Assembly: GCA_046294735.1 (NCBI GenBank)
Contig: JBKBKB010000002.1
Location: forward strand, 1 to 64,000
Origin: 34-65-8 sp046294735
Lineage (GTDB): Bacteria > Pseudomonadota > Alphaproteobacteria > Sphingomonadales > Sphingomonadaceae
DNA: 64,000 bases
Direction of reading: 5' to 3'
The position numbers and the translations under genes are program-made. Positions 50,372-59,495 of the stretch are shown here, one piece after another. Within the stretch, counting starts at the first letter, position 1. Each line of letters opens with the position of its first letter. The notes under the pieces were generated by a model, which saw only the letters and a program-made list of their open reading frames with translations, was not told where the DNA came from and searched no databases.

Positions 50372-51249
50372 CGGTCGAGCCACCAGGTCACGAGGTGATG
50401 GGCAATGGCAAAGCTGCGCGGGAAAATCAGCGTGTCGTTGCCTGCTGGCCCCGCCGCGCGTGCGGCCTCCAGTTCGGCCCGAGTGAACCAGCGCGCCTCT
50501 TCCAGTTCGCTTTCATCAATGATGATATCATCATCGACAGCGATCGAGGTGCAGCCGATCATCAACTGGCTGGGGAACGGCCACGGCTGGCTGGCGAGAT
50601 AGCGCACGTCGCGCACGGCCAGCCCGGCTTCTTCCTTGATCTCGCGCGCGACCGCTTCCTCGATTGTTTCGCCCGGCTCGACGAACCCGGCCAGCGCGGA
50701 GAACATCCGCGGTGGGAAGCGGGGCTGGCGGCCGAGCAGCAGGCGGTTGCCGTCGGCATGCTCGACCAGCATGATGGTGACCGGGTCGGTGCGGGGGAAA
50801 TGGTCCGCCCCGCAGACATCGCAGTGGCGCTGCCAGCCGCCCTTGGCGATCACGGTCGGCGCGCCGCAGCGGGCGCAGAAGCGGTGCCGGGCGTGCCAGT
50901 CAACCAGGCTGCGCGCCCCGCCATAAAGCGCCAGGTCGCCAGGGCTGAGCAACTGCATCGCGTTCCAGATCGACGGGTTGGCATAGGCCGGGCCAGCCGC
51001 GCCTTCATCGGGCACGGCAGCGAAGCAGGCTTTGCCTTCGAGCAGTCCAAGGAACACCAGTTCGGCCTGCTGCGGCGCTTCGGCCAGCGTTCCCCATTCC
51101 AGGGCGCCGTCTTCGCCGAACACCGGGTTGAGCCCGTCAAGCCTGAGCAGCCGCGCTTTCCAGTTCATTTGCCCGGAAAGCGCATCGGCATCGCAGCGGA
51201 TATGGTCGGCCCGCTCGATCGGTGACCCGGCGAAGGCCATTGGTGCCAT
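50368..51249 (-). CDS. nudC: NAD(H) pyrophosphatase / RNA NAD-decapping enzyme NudC
   Basis: Nudix hydrolase of about 293 residues that splits NADH to NMNH and AMP and removes NAD caps from RNA. A zinc ribbon (CARCGAPT ... CDVCGADHFPRTDP, four Cys) precedes the Nudix box GFVEPGETIEEAVAREIKEEAGL; SQPWPFPSQLM after it is the NudC signature QPWPFPxS. ATG 51249 is preferred over GTG 51258 since AAGGG lies 8 nt upstream. It begins one base after the serine-hydrolase stop. With nadE at 23.8 kb it is the second NAD-related gene here. Confidence 0.94.
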   Translation of the reverse strand: MAPMAFAGSPIERADHIRCDADALSGQMNWKARLLRLDGLNPVFGEDGALEWGTLAEAPQQAELVFLGLLEGKACFAAVPDEGAAGPAYANPSIWNAMQLLSPGDLALYGGARSLVDWHARHRFCARCGAPTVIAKGGWQRHCDVCGADHFPRTDPVTIMLVEHADGNRLLLGRQPRFPPRMFSALAGFVEPGETIEEAVAREIKEEAGLAVRDVRYLASQPWPFPSQLMIGCTSIAVDDDIIIDESELEEARWFTRAELEAARAAGPAGNDTLIFPRSFAIAHHLVTWWLDR

Positions 51250-51250
51250 G

Positions 51251-52561
51251 TCAGACACCCTTCATGGCCGCCAGATCCTGCATCACCAGATCGGGGAAGC
51301 CGCGCTGGATCGGATAGGCTTCAGACGGCATGTACTGCGTGAACAGCGCCGCACGCAGCCCGCTCGCCATGTCGACAAATGCCGCGGTGCCAGCCGCCCC
51401 GCCCCACCCGAATGCAGTGCCGGTGACCCGGCCGCCCGCGCCGAACCCTTCGCCTGCGACCCAGGTCCCGGCGGTTTCAGCGCCGTCCGGCAGCAGGTTC
51501 GAGGTGGCAGTCCGGACCGTCGCCTCGGCCATGACCCGTGTCCCGTCTAGTGCGCCGCCGCCAACCAGCATCCGCTGGAACCGGTCATAGTCGCGCGGGC
51601 TGGAGACCAGCCCGGCCCCGCCGAACGGGAAGGCAGGCTCGTCAAGATAGATCGAGCTGTCAGCCGGATCGATCGGCAGCGGCATCCCGTTGAGAATGCC
51701 GTAGTTGGTGGTGAAACGGCCTTTCTCGCTTTCGGGCACACGGAAGAAGGTGCTGATCATGCCAAGCGGATCGAACAGCCGCGCCTTGAGGAAGGCATCG
51801 AACGACTGGCCAGAAGCAACCTCGATCACCCGTCCGAGCAGGTCGAGGCTGACCGAATAGCTCCACTTCGTACCTGGCTGGAGCACCAGCGGCACCTTGG
51901 CGAGGCCATCGGCAAAAGCCTCCAGACTGCCGACCGCCTGCGCCCGGCCAAGGCCGGGAATCGGCACCCGGCTGACCTGCCCAGGCACCAGCCCGCGTTC
52001 TTCAAAGGCGGCTCGGATCGGCCCCTTCTGGATGATGCCGTAGCCGAGCCCGGCGGTATGAGTCAGCAGGTGGCGGATGGTGATCGGGCGCTCAGCGGGG
52101 ACGAGATTGTCCTCACCGATGCCGCCGTCATATTCCTTCTGCACCATCATGCTGGCATAGGCGGGGAGGATCTCGGCCAGCGGCTGGTCAAGCGCGAGCT
52201 TGCCGTCCTCGACCAGCATCATCGCAGCAATGCCGGTGATCGGCTTGGTCATCGAATAGATGCGGTAAAGGCTATCCTGATCCACCGGAGTCGTACGGCC
52301 CAGCGTCAGCACGCCCTTGGCGATCACTTCAGGATCGTTCTGCCCCCAGCCCATCGTCGCCAGCATGTTGGCGACCTTGCCTTCCGCGACATAGCTGTCG
52401 ACCGCCGCGCGAATCGCGGGCCAGCTGGCAGCGTGATCGTGCGCGAACAACTGGCGGCCCAGCGGCAGACCTGCCAAGGCCGTCCCGGCACCCAGCAGCA
52501 GCCCTCCGCGCAGCAGGGATCGGCGCGAAACATGGGACTGGTCAAATTCGCGAAACGCCAT
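51251..52561 (-). CDS. Tat-exported serine hydrolase (class C beta-lactamase-like)
   Basis: 436 residues. A Tat signal peptide (SRRSLLRGGLLLGAGTALAG) leads to the SxxK fold: catalytic SMTK (about residues 105-108) in YRIYSMTKPITGIAAMMLVEDG, and YSVS near residue 215 for the tyrosine motif YxN/YxS. HLLTHTAGLGYG is the family histidine region. Members include esterases and D-peptidases; true beta-lactamase activity is unlikely without the KTG motif. AGAGGA lies 7 nt upstream of ATG 52561. nudC follows it directly. Confidence 0.88.
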   Translation of the reverse strand: MAFREFDQSHVSRRSLLRGGLLLGAGTALAGLPLGRQLFAHDHAASWPAIRAAVDSYVAEGKVANMLATMGWGQNDPEVIAKGVLTLGRTTPVDQDSLYRIYSMTKPITGIAAMMLVEDGKLALDQPLAEILPAYASMMVQKEYDGGIGEDNLVPAERPITIRHLLTHTAGLGYGIIQKGPIRAAFEERGLVPGQVSRVPIPGLGRAQAVGSLEAFADGLAKVPLVLQPGTKWSYSVSLDLLGRVIEVASGQSFDAFLKARLFDPLGMISTFFRVPESEKGRFTTNYGILNGMPLPIDPADSSIYLDEPAFPFGGAGLVSSPRDYDRFQRMLVGGGALDGTRVMAEATVRTATSNLLPDGAETAGTWVAGEGFGAGGRVTGTAFGWGGAAGTAAFVDMASGLRAALFTQYMPSEAYPIQRGFPDLVMQDLAAMKGV

Positions 52562-52643
52562 TCTCAGGTCCTCTTTTGCAATCTTTGCTTGACGGTTCTG
52601 TGCGGCAGAGGCGGCAGGCGGTCAATCACCCCTCTTGCCAAAA

Positions 52644-52660
52644 ATGACTGTCATAGTCAT
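52644..52660. promoter_or_regulatory. Perfect dyad in the divergent promoter region
   Basis: ATGACT-N5-AGTCAT, a perfect 6-5-6 inverted repeat, lies 84 bp before the serine-hydrolase start and 10 bp before the ATG of the small membrane protein. A TATAAG hexamer directly after it resembles a -10 element for the rightward gene, so bound protein would block that promoter. No known regulator consensus is recognised. Confidence 0.5.
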
Positions 52661-52669
52661 ATAAGACAC

Positions 52670-52891
52670 ATGGCAAACCTGATCTCCATCCTGTTCGGAA
52701 TCATCGCTCTGGTGATCGTGATTCCCTCGACCATCCCCCTGCTCGGCTGGGGCAACTGGATCGCCCTGCCCTTCGCCGTGGCAGGGGTTGGCCTTGGCGC
52801 TTTGTCGCGGACCAACGGCGGGCGCAATTTCTGTCTGATCGTGCTGGCCATCGCGATTGTCCGGCTGATGCTGGGCGGCGGGATTATCTGA
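52670..52891 (+). CDS. Small two/three-helix membrane protein
   Basis: 73 residues, almost all hydrophobic: helix 1 at 3-22 (LISILFGIIALVIVIPSTIP), helix 2 at 28-45 (WIALPFAVAGVGLGALS), helix 3 at 53-70 (CLIVLAIAIVRLMLGG). LGWGNWIALPFAVAGVGLGALSRTNGGRNF is a pattern shared by short membrane proteins in sphingomonads of unknown role. There is no ribosome-binding site and a TATAAG-like -10 ends only 4-5 bp from the ATG, so translation could be leaderless or the start further in. It overlaps the mutY end by 8 bp on opposite strands. Confidence 0.65.
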   Translation: MANLISILFGIIALVIVIPSTIPLLGWGNWIALPFAVAGVGLGALSRTNGGRNFCLIVLAIAIVRLMLGGGII

Positions 52892-53915
52892 CCGCCAACG
52901 CCCTGGCGGCTGCCTTGGCAAACAGCGTCGGCAGCCCTGCATCCTCCAGCCGGTCAAGCGGCCACCATTCGCCAGCGCCCCCCGGGCTTCCCGGTCCGGC
53001 ATAGCGCAGAACCGTCAGGTCGAGCGTCGCATGGGTGAATACGTGCCGTACCGCACCAACCGTCGCCCACTCCCCCGCCAGCGGCGGTTCTCCGGAGCCG
53101 TCTGCGCGCGCGGACCAGCCGTCATCGGGCAAGGCGCGCATCCCGCCCAGCATTCCCCGTCCTTCCCGGCGCACCAGCCAGACCGCCCCAGCGCGCTCGA
53201 TCCAGAAGGCCGTGCCGCGCCGCTCCGGCCGGGCCTTTTTCGCCGCCTTGACCGGATAGCGAGCCGGATCGCCGCTGGCCCGCGCAGCGCAAGGTTCGGC
53301 CAGCGGGCACAGCAGGCAGCGTGGATCGCGCGCCGTGCAGATGGTGGCGCCGAGATCCATCATGCCTTGCGCACAGTCGCCTGCCCGCTGCGCCGGGGTG
53401 ATCGTGTCGGCAGCCGCGCGGATAGCCTTGCGCGCTGACGGTAGCGGCTGGTCGATCGCGAACAGCCGCGCCACCACCCGCTCGACATTGGCATCGACCA
53501 CCACCGCCCGCTGCCCGAAAGCAATCGCCGCCACTGCCGCCGCCGTATAGGCACCCAGCCCCGGCAGGGCGCGCAGGGTTGCCTCGCTGTCCGGGAACTG
53601 CCCCAGCGCCGCCACTGCCCGCGCCGCCTTCACCAGGTTGCGCGCGCGGGAATAATAGCCCAGCCCCGCCCATGCCGCCATGACGTCCTCGTCCGGCGCG
53701 GCGGCCAGAGCCTCGACCGTGGGCCACCGGCTGGTGAAACGCTCGAAATAGGGTTTTACCGCCGCCACCGTGGTCTGCTGCAGCATGACTTCCGACAGCC
53801 ACACGCGGTAGGGATCGGGCGGCGGCGCACCGGGCGCCGCCCGCCACGGCAAGTCCCGCGCATGGCGGTCATACCAGCCGAGCAGGCGATCCGGGATTGT
53901 CGATGTGGCGCTCAC
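52884..53915 (-). CDS. mutY: A/G-specific adenine glycosylase
   Basis: Removes adenine mispaired with 8-oxoguanine. 343 residues. The catalytic Glu is in SEVMLQQTTVAAV, the helix-hairpin-helix and catalytic Asp are in LPGLGAYTAAAVAAIAFGQRAVVVDANVERV, and the [4Fe-4S] loop is CTARDPRCLLCPLAEPC (C-x6-C-x2-C-x5-C). The C-terminal Nudix-like domain that reads 8-oxoG begins at about residue 220. GTG 53915 is the start that fits the family; it leaves 14 bp to the divergent DUF721 gene. Confidence 0.94.
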   Translation of the reverse strand: MSATSTIPDRLLGWYDRHARDLPWRAAPGAPPPDPYRVWLSEVMLQQTTVAAVKPYFERFTSRWPTVEALAAAPDEDVMAAWAGLGYYSRARNLVKAARAVAALGQFPDSEATLRALPGLGAYTAAAVAAIAFGQRAVVVDANVERVVARLFAIDQPLPSARKAIRAAADTITPAQRAGDCAQGMMDLGATICTARDPRCLLCPLAEPCAARASGDPARYPVKAAKKARPERRGTAFWIERAGAVWLVRREGRGMLGGMRALPDDGWSARADGSGEPPLAGEWATVGAVRHVFTHATLDLTVLRYAGPGSPGGAGEWWPLDRLEDAGLPTLFAKAAARALAVR

Positions 53916-53929
53916 GCCCCGGCTATGGC

Positions 53930-54490
53930 ATGGCGCAAACCACGATGGAACGGGACGCACCAGCAGGAGCCGGGAAAAAGGGCCGCAAGAGCAGCGTGCG
54001 GCCCTACGAGCGGCCGCGCGGCGGCCCGGCCAAGGCCATCGCCGATCTGATGCCGCAGATCGGCCGCCCGGCATTCCGCCGGTTCGGCTTTGTCCAGTCG
54101 AATGTGGTGACCCGGTGGCGCGAGATTGTCGGCGAGCATCATGCCCGCGTCTGCATGCCGGAGGCGATCCGCTTTCCCCCGGGCGAGAAGTCCGACGGGA
54201 TCCTGCAACTGGTGGTGCTGCCGGCCCATGCCCCGCTGATCCAGCACGTGATCCCGGAAATCATTGAGCGGGTGAACCGCTTCTTCGGCTACAAGGCAGT
54301 GGCCCGGCTCAAGTTGCGGCAAGGCGAGGTTAAGCCGCCGCCTGCTCAAGGTAAACCGGCCCCGCCGCCCTCGCTCAGGCCGATTCCGATGGAATTGGGA
54401 GACAGCCTGCGCGACATCGGCGATCCGGAGCTGCGGGCGGTGCTGGAATCGCTGGCCCGATCACTGGACGACAAGGACGAGACCAACTGA
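53930..54490 (+). CDS. DUF721 domain protein (DciA-like)
   Basis: 186 residues. DUF721 proteins such as DciA load the replicative helicase in bacteria without DnaC. The core is AIADLMPQIGRPAFRRFGFVQSNVVTRWREIVGEHHARVCMPEAIRFPPG, followed by LQLVVLPAHAPLIQHVIPEIIERVNRFFGYKAVARLKLRQG, which forms the KH-like fold; the last third is proline-rich and disordered. ATG 53930 or 53945 is possible. It abuts mutY head to head and overlaps the next gene by one base (TGATG), giving DUF721-dsbA-like-dsbA-like-smc. Confidence 0.82.
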   Translation: MAQTTMERDAPAGAGKKGRKSSVRPYERPRGGPAKAIADLMPQIGRPAFRRFGFVQSNVVTRWREIVGEHHARVCMPEAIRFPPGEKSDGILQLVVLPAHAPLIQHVIPEIIERVNRFFGYKAVARLKLRQGEVKPPPAQGKPAPPPSLRPIPMELGDSLRDIGDPELRAVLESLARSLDDKDETN

Positions 54491-55179
54491 TGCACAGGAC
54501 ATTCCGGGTCATTGCGATGCTCGCCGCCGGGCTGCTGGGAACAGCGGCCGTCGGCAGTGCGGGCAAGTCCACCAACTGGAACACCCAGGTGGTGCGGGCC
54601 GATGGCGCCCATGTGATCGGCAATCCCAAGGCGAGCCGAGTGCTGACCGAGTTCGTCAGCTATACCTGCCCGCATTGCGGCGAATTTGCCCGGACCGGAG
54701 ACGAAGCGCTCAAGCTGGCCCATGTCGGACCGGGCAAGATCCGCCTGGAAATCCGCCATATCGTGCGCGATCCAGTCGACCTGACTGCGGCCATGCTGAC
54801 CTGGTGCGGCACCCCGGCCCAGTTTCCGCGCAACCACGCCGCGTTCATGCATGCACAGCCGCGCTGGCTGGCGGTGGCGCGGTCCACCACCTCGGCCCAG
54901 CGCCAGCGCTGGGCGAGCGGAGACCTTTCTTCACGCACCCGCGCGGTTGCCTCCGACCTGGGATTCTACGCGATCATGGAAGAGCGCGGCTTTAGCCGGA
55001 TCGCCACCGACCGGTGCCTGGCCGATACCGCCCGGGCCACCGCTCTGGCGGACAATTCCGCCCGCGACGGCACTCGCTTCAACGTCGCCGGCACGCCCAG
55101 CTTCGCACTTGACGGCAAGCTGCTGCCCGATGTGCATGACTGGCCGGCGCTGGAAAAAATGCTGCGCGGCGATACCTGA
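54490..55179 (+). CDS. Exported DsbA-like thiol oxidoreductase (CPHC)
   Basis: 229 residues. Signal peptide at 1-25, then a DsbA fold: FVSYTCPHCGEFARTGDEAL, with the active site C-P-H-C near residue 60, and AGTPSFALDGKLLPDVHDWPALEKML, holding the cis-proline, near the end. An extra cysteine in TWCGTPAQ and one in DRCLADTA are conserved-looking. It probably introduces disulfides in exported proteins. It is tandem with the lipoprotein homologue 105 bp downstream and coupled to the DUF721 gene. Confidence 0.88.
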   Translation: MHRTFRVIAMLAAGLLGTAAVGSAGKSTNWNTQVVRADGAHVIGNPKASRVLTEFVSYTCPHCGEFARTGDEALKLAHVGPGKIRLEIRHIVRDPVDLTAAMLTWCGTPAQFPRNHAAFMHAQPRWLAVARSTTSAQRQRWASGDLSSRTRAVASDLGFYAIMEERGFSRIATDRCLADTARATALADNSARDGTRFNVAGTPSFALDGKLLPDVHDWPALEKMLRGDT

Positions 55180-55283
55180 CCCGTTTCCCGTGTGGACAAG
55201 CTGTGGAAAGGCATAGTGCCTTCTTCACCCCCTTCCATCCATCGGCTAGCTTGCGCACCCAGCATTCGAGGATACGACCGACC

Positions 55284-56033
55284 ATGACCACGTTCCGCCG
55301 CCTGGCTCTCGCTACTCTCGCCGCTCCGCTTGCGCTGGGCCTTGCCGCCTGCGGATCGGGCACCGACGAAGCCGGGGGCTTGAGCGGCGAACCGATTGCC
55401 GCGATCCCCGCGCCTGACGGGCAGAGCTGGGTCGACATCGCCGCCAAGACTCCGGAAGGCGGCTACCTGCTGGGAAACCCCGATGCGCCGATCAAACTGG
55501 TCGAATTCGCCAGCCATACCTGCGGCGCCTGCGCCAATTTCTCCGCCACCGGCTCAGCCGCGCTGAAGGAGAAATATATTCCGACCGGCGTGGTCAGCTA
55601 CGAAAAGCGGATCCTGATCCGTGACCCGCTCGACATGACCATTTCGGTGCTGGCCCGCTGCGGCGCGCCGGAGGCCTTTCATCCCCGCGCCAGCCAGGCG
55701 TGGGCAGCGCTGGGCGAATTCGGGCAGACGCTCAACGGCAACGGCGCGATGATGGAGCAGGCGATGAATGCGCCTGACAATCAGCGGTTCGTGATGATCG
55801 CGCAGGCGGCAGGCCTGATCGATTGGTTTGCCGAGCGCGGCCTGTCGCGTGACGAAGCCCAGGCCTGCTTGTCCGACAGTGCCGCCATCACCGCGCTGGC
55901 CGACCTCTCGCGGGCGCAGGCGGACATCTTCGAAGTCAACGCTACGCCGACCTTCATCCTCAACGGGAAGAAGCTCGATGATAACAGCTGGGACAAGCTG
56001 GAACCGCTGCTGCAACAGGCCGGCGCCCGCTAG
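55284..56033 (+). CDS. DsbA-like lipoprotein (CGAC)
   Basis: 249 residues with a lipoprotein signal ending LAAC (Cys at about residue 23), a 40-residue tether, and a DsbA fold. The active site is FASHTCGACANFSATGSAAL, C-G-A-C instead of CPHC, and the cis-proline loop is NATPTFILNGKKLDDNSWDKLEPLL. A similar third Cys lies in ARCGAPEAF. It is a diverged paralogue of the upstream gene, here anchored to a membrane. ATG 55284 is the start giving a proper signal peptide. It ends 32 bp before smc. Confidence 0.87.
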   Translation: MTTFRRLALATLAAPLALGLAACGSGTDEAGGLSGEPIAAIPAPDGQSWVDIAAKTPEGGYLLGNPDAPIKLVEFASHTCGACANFSATGSAALKEKYIPTGVVSYEKRILIRDPLDMTISVLARCGAPEAFHPRASQAWAALGEFGQTLNGNGAMMEQAMNAPDNQRFVMIAQAAGLIDWFAERGLSRDEAQACLSDSAAITALADLSRAQADIFEVNATPTFILNGKKLDDNSWDKLEPLLQQAGAR

Positions 56034-56065
56034 CGGTCGGCTCGGTGGGGGGATAAGGCACGGCG

Positions 56066-59000
56066 ATGCGGATAAGGCAGCTCAGGCTTTCCGGCTTCAA
56101 GAGCTTCGTCGAACCCGCCACCTTGCGTATCGAACCGGGCCTGACCGGGGTCGTCGGCCCCAACGGCTGCGGCAAGTCCAACCTGCTGGAGGCGATCCGC
56201 TGGGTCATGGGCGAAAACTCCCCCAAATCAATGCGCTCGGGCGGGATGGAGGACGTGATCTTCGCCGGCACCGCCACCCGCCCGCCGCGGGACTTTGCCG
56301 AAGTCGTGCTGTCCTGCGAGGACGCAGCGGGGCAGGACCTGGAAGTCACCCGCCGAATTGAACGCGGCGCAGGCAGCGCCTACCGCCTCAACGGGCGCGA
56401 CGTGCGGGCCAAGGATATTGCCCTGACCTTCGCCGATGCTGCCACCGGCGCGCACAGCCCGGCACTGGTCAGCCAGGGCAAGATCGCACAGGTCATCGCC
56501 GCCAAACCGGCTGAGCGGCGCCAGATGCTGGAAGAAGCGGCGGGGATCGCCGGTCTCCATGTCCGCCGCCGCGACGCCGAGCAGAAGCTGCGTGCCACCG
56601 AAGCTAACCTCGCCCGGCTGGAAGACCTGATGGCCGGGCTCGACAGCCAGATGTCCACCCTGCGGCGGCAGGCGAAGCAGGCCGAGCGGTACACCAGGCT
56701 GTCCGACGAGATCCGCGTGGCCGAAGCCCGGCTGGTCTATGCCCGCTGGCGCGATGCAGCCGCCGCCGCCGAAGCCGCCCGGGCGGAAGCGGCCAAGGCC
56801 GAGGCGCGGGTCGAAGCCGCGACCGTCGCCGCGCGCGAGGCACAGCAGGCGCAGGCCATCGCGGCGGCGAAGCTGGCCGAAGCGCGCGATGAACTGGCTG
56901 ACCGGCGCGACGATGCCACGGCGCACGGGCACCGCATGGCCTCGCTCACCAGCCAGCTCGAAGCCGCCGAGCAGCGCTTTGCCGACCTCACCCGCCAGCG
57001 CGAGCGGCTGGAGCAGGACCGAGGCGAGGCCGACCGCCTGACCCATGATGCGGCCGACGCCCTCGCCCGGCTGGAGCGGGAGCTCGCCGCCGGGCAAGCG
57101 GTGCTGGCAGCGGACGAAGCGCAACGCCCCGTGCTCGCCGCGCGGGTCGAGGACAGCGACCGGGCCGGGCGTGCGGCAGAACTGGCGCTGGCCAAGGCCA
57201 CCGCAGACCAGGCCGGGGTCGAGGCCGAATGGCGGGTGGCGCAGGCCGCGATCGAACAGGCCCAAGCGCGCCTTGCCCGGCTCGATGCCGAGGTCCGGCG
57301 CTTGGCTGAAGGGCGCCATGCTCTGGCACAGGCAGGCGATCCGGAAGCCAGGGTCGCCGCAGCACGCCAGGCCGCCGCGCAGGCCGGCGACGCACTCGCC
57401 GCCGCGCGCGCCACACTCGATCGCCAACGTGCGGACAAGGAGGCATTGCAAGCGACGCGGGACGAGGCCGCCAACGCGCTCGCTTCTGCCCGCGCCGAAC
57501 TCGCAGGGGTCGAGCACGAGCACGCCGCTCTGCTGCGTGACCGCGAATCCCGGGCCCGGCAGGCTGCGGGCCGCGCAGGCCGACGCGCAGCGATCGACTC
57601 CGTCCGGGCTGAACCCGGATACGAACGGGCCCTAGCCGCAGTGCTGGGGCGGGATGCCAAGGCGCCGCTCGGCGCGGCTGAGGGTGATGGCCGGTTCTGG
57701 ACGGGTGCCAGCGCCCCGGCCGCGCTGCCCGACAGCCTGCTGCACCATGTTCCTGACTGCCCGCCGGAACTGGCGGTGCGGCTGGCACTGGTCCATGTCG
57801 CGCCGGAGGATGACGGACGCGTGCTACAACCCGGCGAATGGCTGGTCACGCTGGGCGGGCATCTGCGCCGGTGGGACGGCTTTATCGCCCGTGGCGAAGG
57901 CGCCGCCGAAGCCGCGCGGCTGGAAGCGGACAACCGCTTCGCTGAGCTCGATCGCCAGCTTCCCCCGCTGCTCGCCGCCGTCGAGACCGCCGAAGCGCAG
58001 CACACTACGGTCAAGGTCGGAATGGCCGAATTGCAGCGCACGCTGGTCGCAACCGAACGCGATCTGGCCGGTGCTGCCGATGCCGAGCGCCAGGCGCTGC
58101 GCGCACTCGACCAGGCCGAAGCCGAACGCGATCGGCTGGCCGGGCGCGTGGCGGAGCTTGACCGGGCAGCGCGGGATCTGGCGGAGCAGCGCACCGGCGC
58201 CGAGGCCGAACTTGCGGCAGCGCAAGCGCGCAAGGTTGCCCTGCCCGACCCTGCCACCGGGCGCGCCACGCTCGAAGCCGCGCAGGCCCGCAACGAGGCT
58301 GCCCGTTCAGCTCAGCAGGCCGCCATGGCCGAACTCGCCGCGCATGATCAGGCGCTGGCCGTGGCGCGGGAGCGCACCGCCGCCCAGCGCTCCGATATTG
58401 CCAGCTGGCAAGCCCGCTCGTCCGAAGCGGCGCGGCGGCTGGCGGGCATGGCCCAGCGGTTCGAGGAGATCGAGCAGGAGCAGGCAGTGGTCGCCGCTAA
58501 GCCCGCCGCGCTGGTGCGCGAGATCGAGCAGGGCGACACGGTTCGCACCCGGCTGGCCGGCGAGCTGGCGGCAGCAGAGGCCGCCGTGGCCGAAGCGCAG
58601 CACGCCGCCCAGTCCGCCGACCGAGCGCTGGCGGATGCCACCGAAGCGCTCGCCAGTGCCCGCGAAAACCGCGCCGGGCTCGCCGCGCGGGCCGAGAGCG
58701 AGGAAGCCCGCCGCGGGGAGATGGCACGGATTTCCGGCGAGCGGTTCCAGGCCCCGCCCCCGCTCCTGCCCCAGCGCTTCATCTTCGAGGCCGAAGCGGT
58801 GCGCGAGGCCGGGGCCGAGTCGGAAGCGATGGACCAACTGGTCGCCGCGCGCGAGCGGATCGGCCCGGTCAACCTGGTCGCTGCGGACGAGCTGGCCCGG
58901 ATCGAACAGGAAGCGGGTGCGAGCGCGGCCGAACAGGCGGAACTGGTCGAAGCCGTGCACCGGCTGCGCGGATCGATCGGCAACCTCAACCGCGAAGGGC

Positions 59001-59485
59001 GCGAACGGCTGAAGGCCGCGTTCGAGGAAGTGAACGAGCATTTCCAGCGTCTGTTCACCCGGCTGTTCGAAGGCGGGCAGGCGCATCTGGCGCTGATCGA
59101 CAGCGACGACGTGCTGGAAGCCGGGCTGGAGATCTTCGCCCAGCCCCCGGGCAAGCGGCTGCAGTCGCTGACCTTGCTTTCAGGCGGGGAGCAGGCGCTG
59201 ACCGCGATCGCGCTGATCTTTGCCCTGTTCCTGACCAATCCGGCGCCGATCTGCGTGCTCGACGAAGTGGACGCGCCGCTCGATGATGCCAATATCGACC
59301 GGTTCTGCGACCTGCTCGACGCAATGGTCCGCGAGACCGACACGCGCTACCTGATCGTCACCCACAATGCGGTGACGATGAGCCGGATGCACCGCCTGTT
59401 CGGGGTGACCATGATCGACAAAGGCATCAGCCGCCTGGTCAGCGTGGATCTGGGTGCGGCGGAAGAATTGCTGGCGGCGGAATAG
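56066..59485 (+). CDS. smc: Chromosome segregation protein SMC
   Basis: 1139 residues, the usual SMC length. Walker A is GPNGCGKSN at 31-39; two long coiled coils flank a hinge at about residues 500-650 (AGRRAAIDSVRAEPGYERALAAVLG...); the C-terminal head has the ABC signature LLSGGEQALTAIALIFALFL and Walker B ICVLDEVDAPLDD. It condenses and aligns chromosome arms with ScpA/ScpB. The alanine- and arginine-rich coiled coil keeps other frames open for long stretches. It is the last rightward gene before the leftward merR-fabH cluster. Confidence 0.96.
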   Translation: MRIRQLRLSGFKSFVEPATLRIEPGLTGVVGPNGCGKSNLLEAIRWVMGENSPKSMRSGGMEDVIFAGTATRPPRDFAEVVLSCEDAAGQDLEVTRRIERGAGSAYRLNGRDVRAKDIALTFADAATGAHSPALVSQGKIAQVIAAKPAERRQMLEEAAGIAGLHVRRRDAEQKLRATEANLARLEDLMAGLDSQMSTLRRQAKQAERYTRLSDEIRVAEARLVYARWRDAAAAAEAARAEAAKAEARVEAATVAAREAQQAQAIAAAKLAEARDELADRRDDATAHGHRMASLTSQLEAAEQRFADLTRQRERLEQDRGEADRLTHDAADALARLERELAAGQAVLAADEAQRPVLAARVEDSDRAGRAAELALAKATADQAGVEAEWRVAQAAIEQAQARLARLDAEVRRLAEGRHALAQAGDPEARVAAARQAAAQAGDALAAARATLDRQRADKEALQATRDEAANALASARAELAGVEHEHAALLRDRESRARQAAGRAGRRAAIDSVRAEPGYERALAAVLGRDAKAPLGAAEGDGRFWTGASAPAALPDSLLHHVPDCPPELAVRLALVHVAPEDDGRVLQPGEWLVTLGGHLRRWDGFIARGEGAAEAARLEADNRFAELDRQLPPLLAAVETAEAQHTTVKVGMAELQRTLVATERDLAGAADAERQALRALDQAEAERDRLAGRVAELDRAARDLAEQRTGAEAELAAAQARKVALPDPATGRATLEAAQARNEAARSAQQAAMAELAAHDQALAVARERTAAQRSDIASWQARSSEAARRLAGMAQRFEEIEQEQAVVAAKPAALVREIEQGDTVRTRLAGELAAAEAAVAEAQHAAQSADRALADATEALASARENRAGLAARAESEEARRGEMARISGERFQAPPPLLPQRFIFEAEAVREAGAESEAMDQLVAARERIGPVNLVAADELARIEQEAGASAAEQAELVEAVHRLRGSIGNLNREGRERLKAAFEEVNEHFQRLFTRLFEGGQAHLALIDSDDVLEAGLEIFAQPPGKRLQSLTLLSGGEQALTAIALIFALFLTNPAPICVLDEVDAPLDDANIDRFCDLLDAMVRETDTRYLIVTHNAVTMSRMHRLFGVTMIDKGISRLVSVDLGAAEELLAAE

Positions 59486-59495
59486 CCGGCCCTGC

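Noticed and set aside
56737..58293. 518-codon - frame over smc
   Set aside because: Ser/Ala/Arg low-complexity product of the GC-rich coiled-coil coding sequence.
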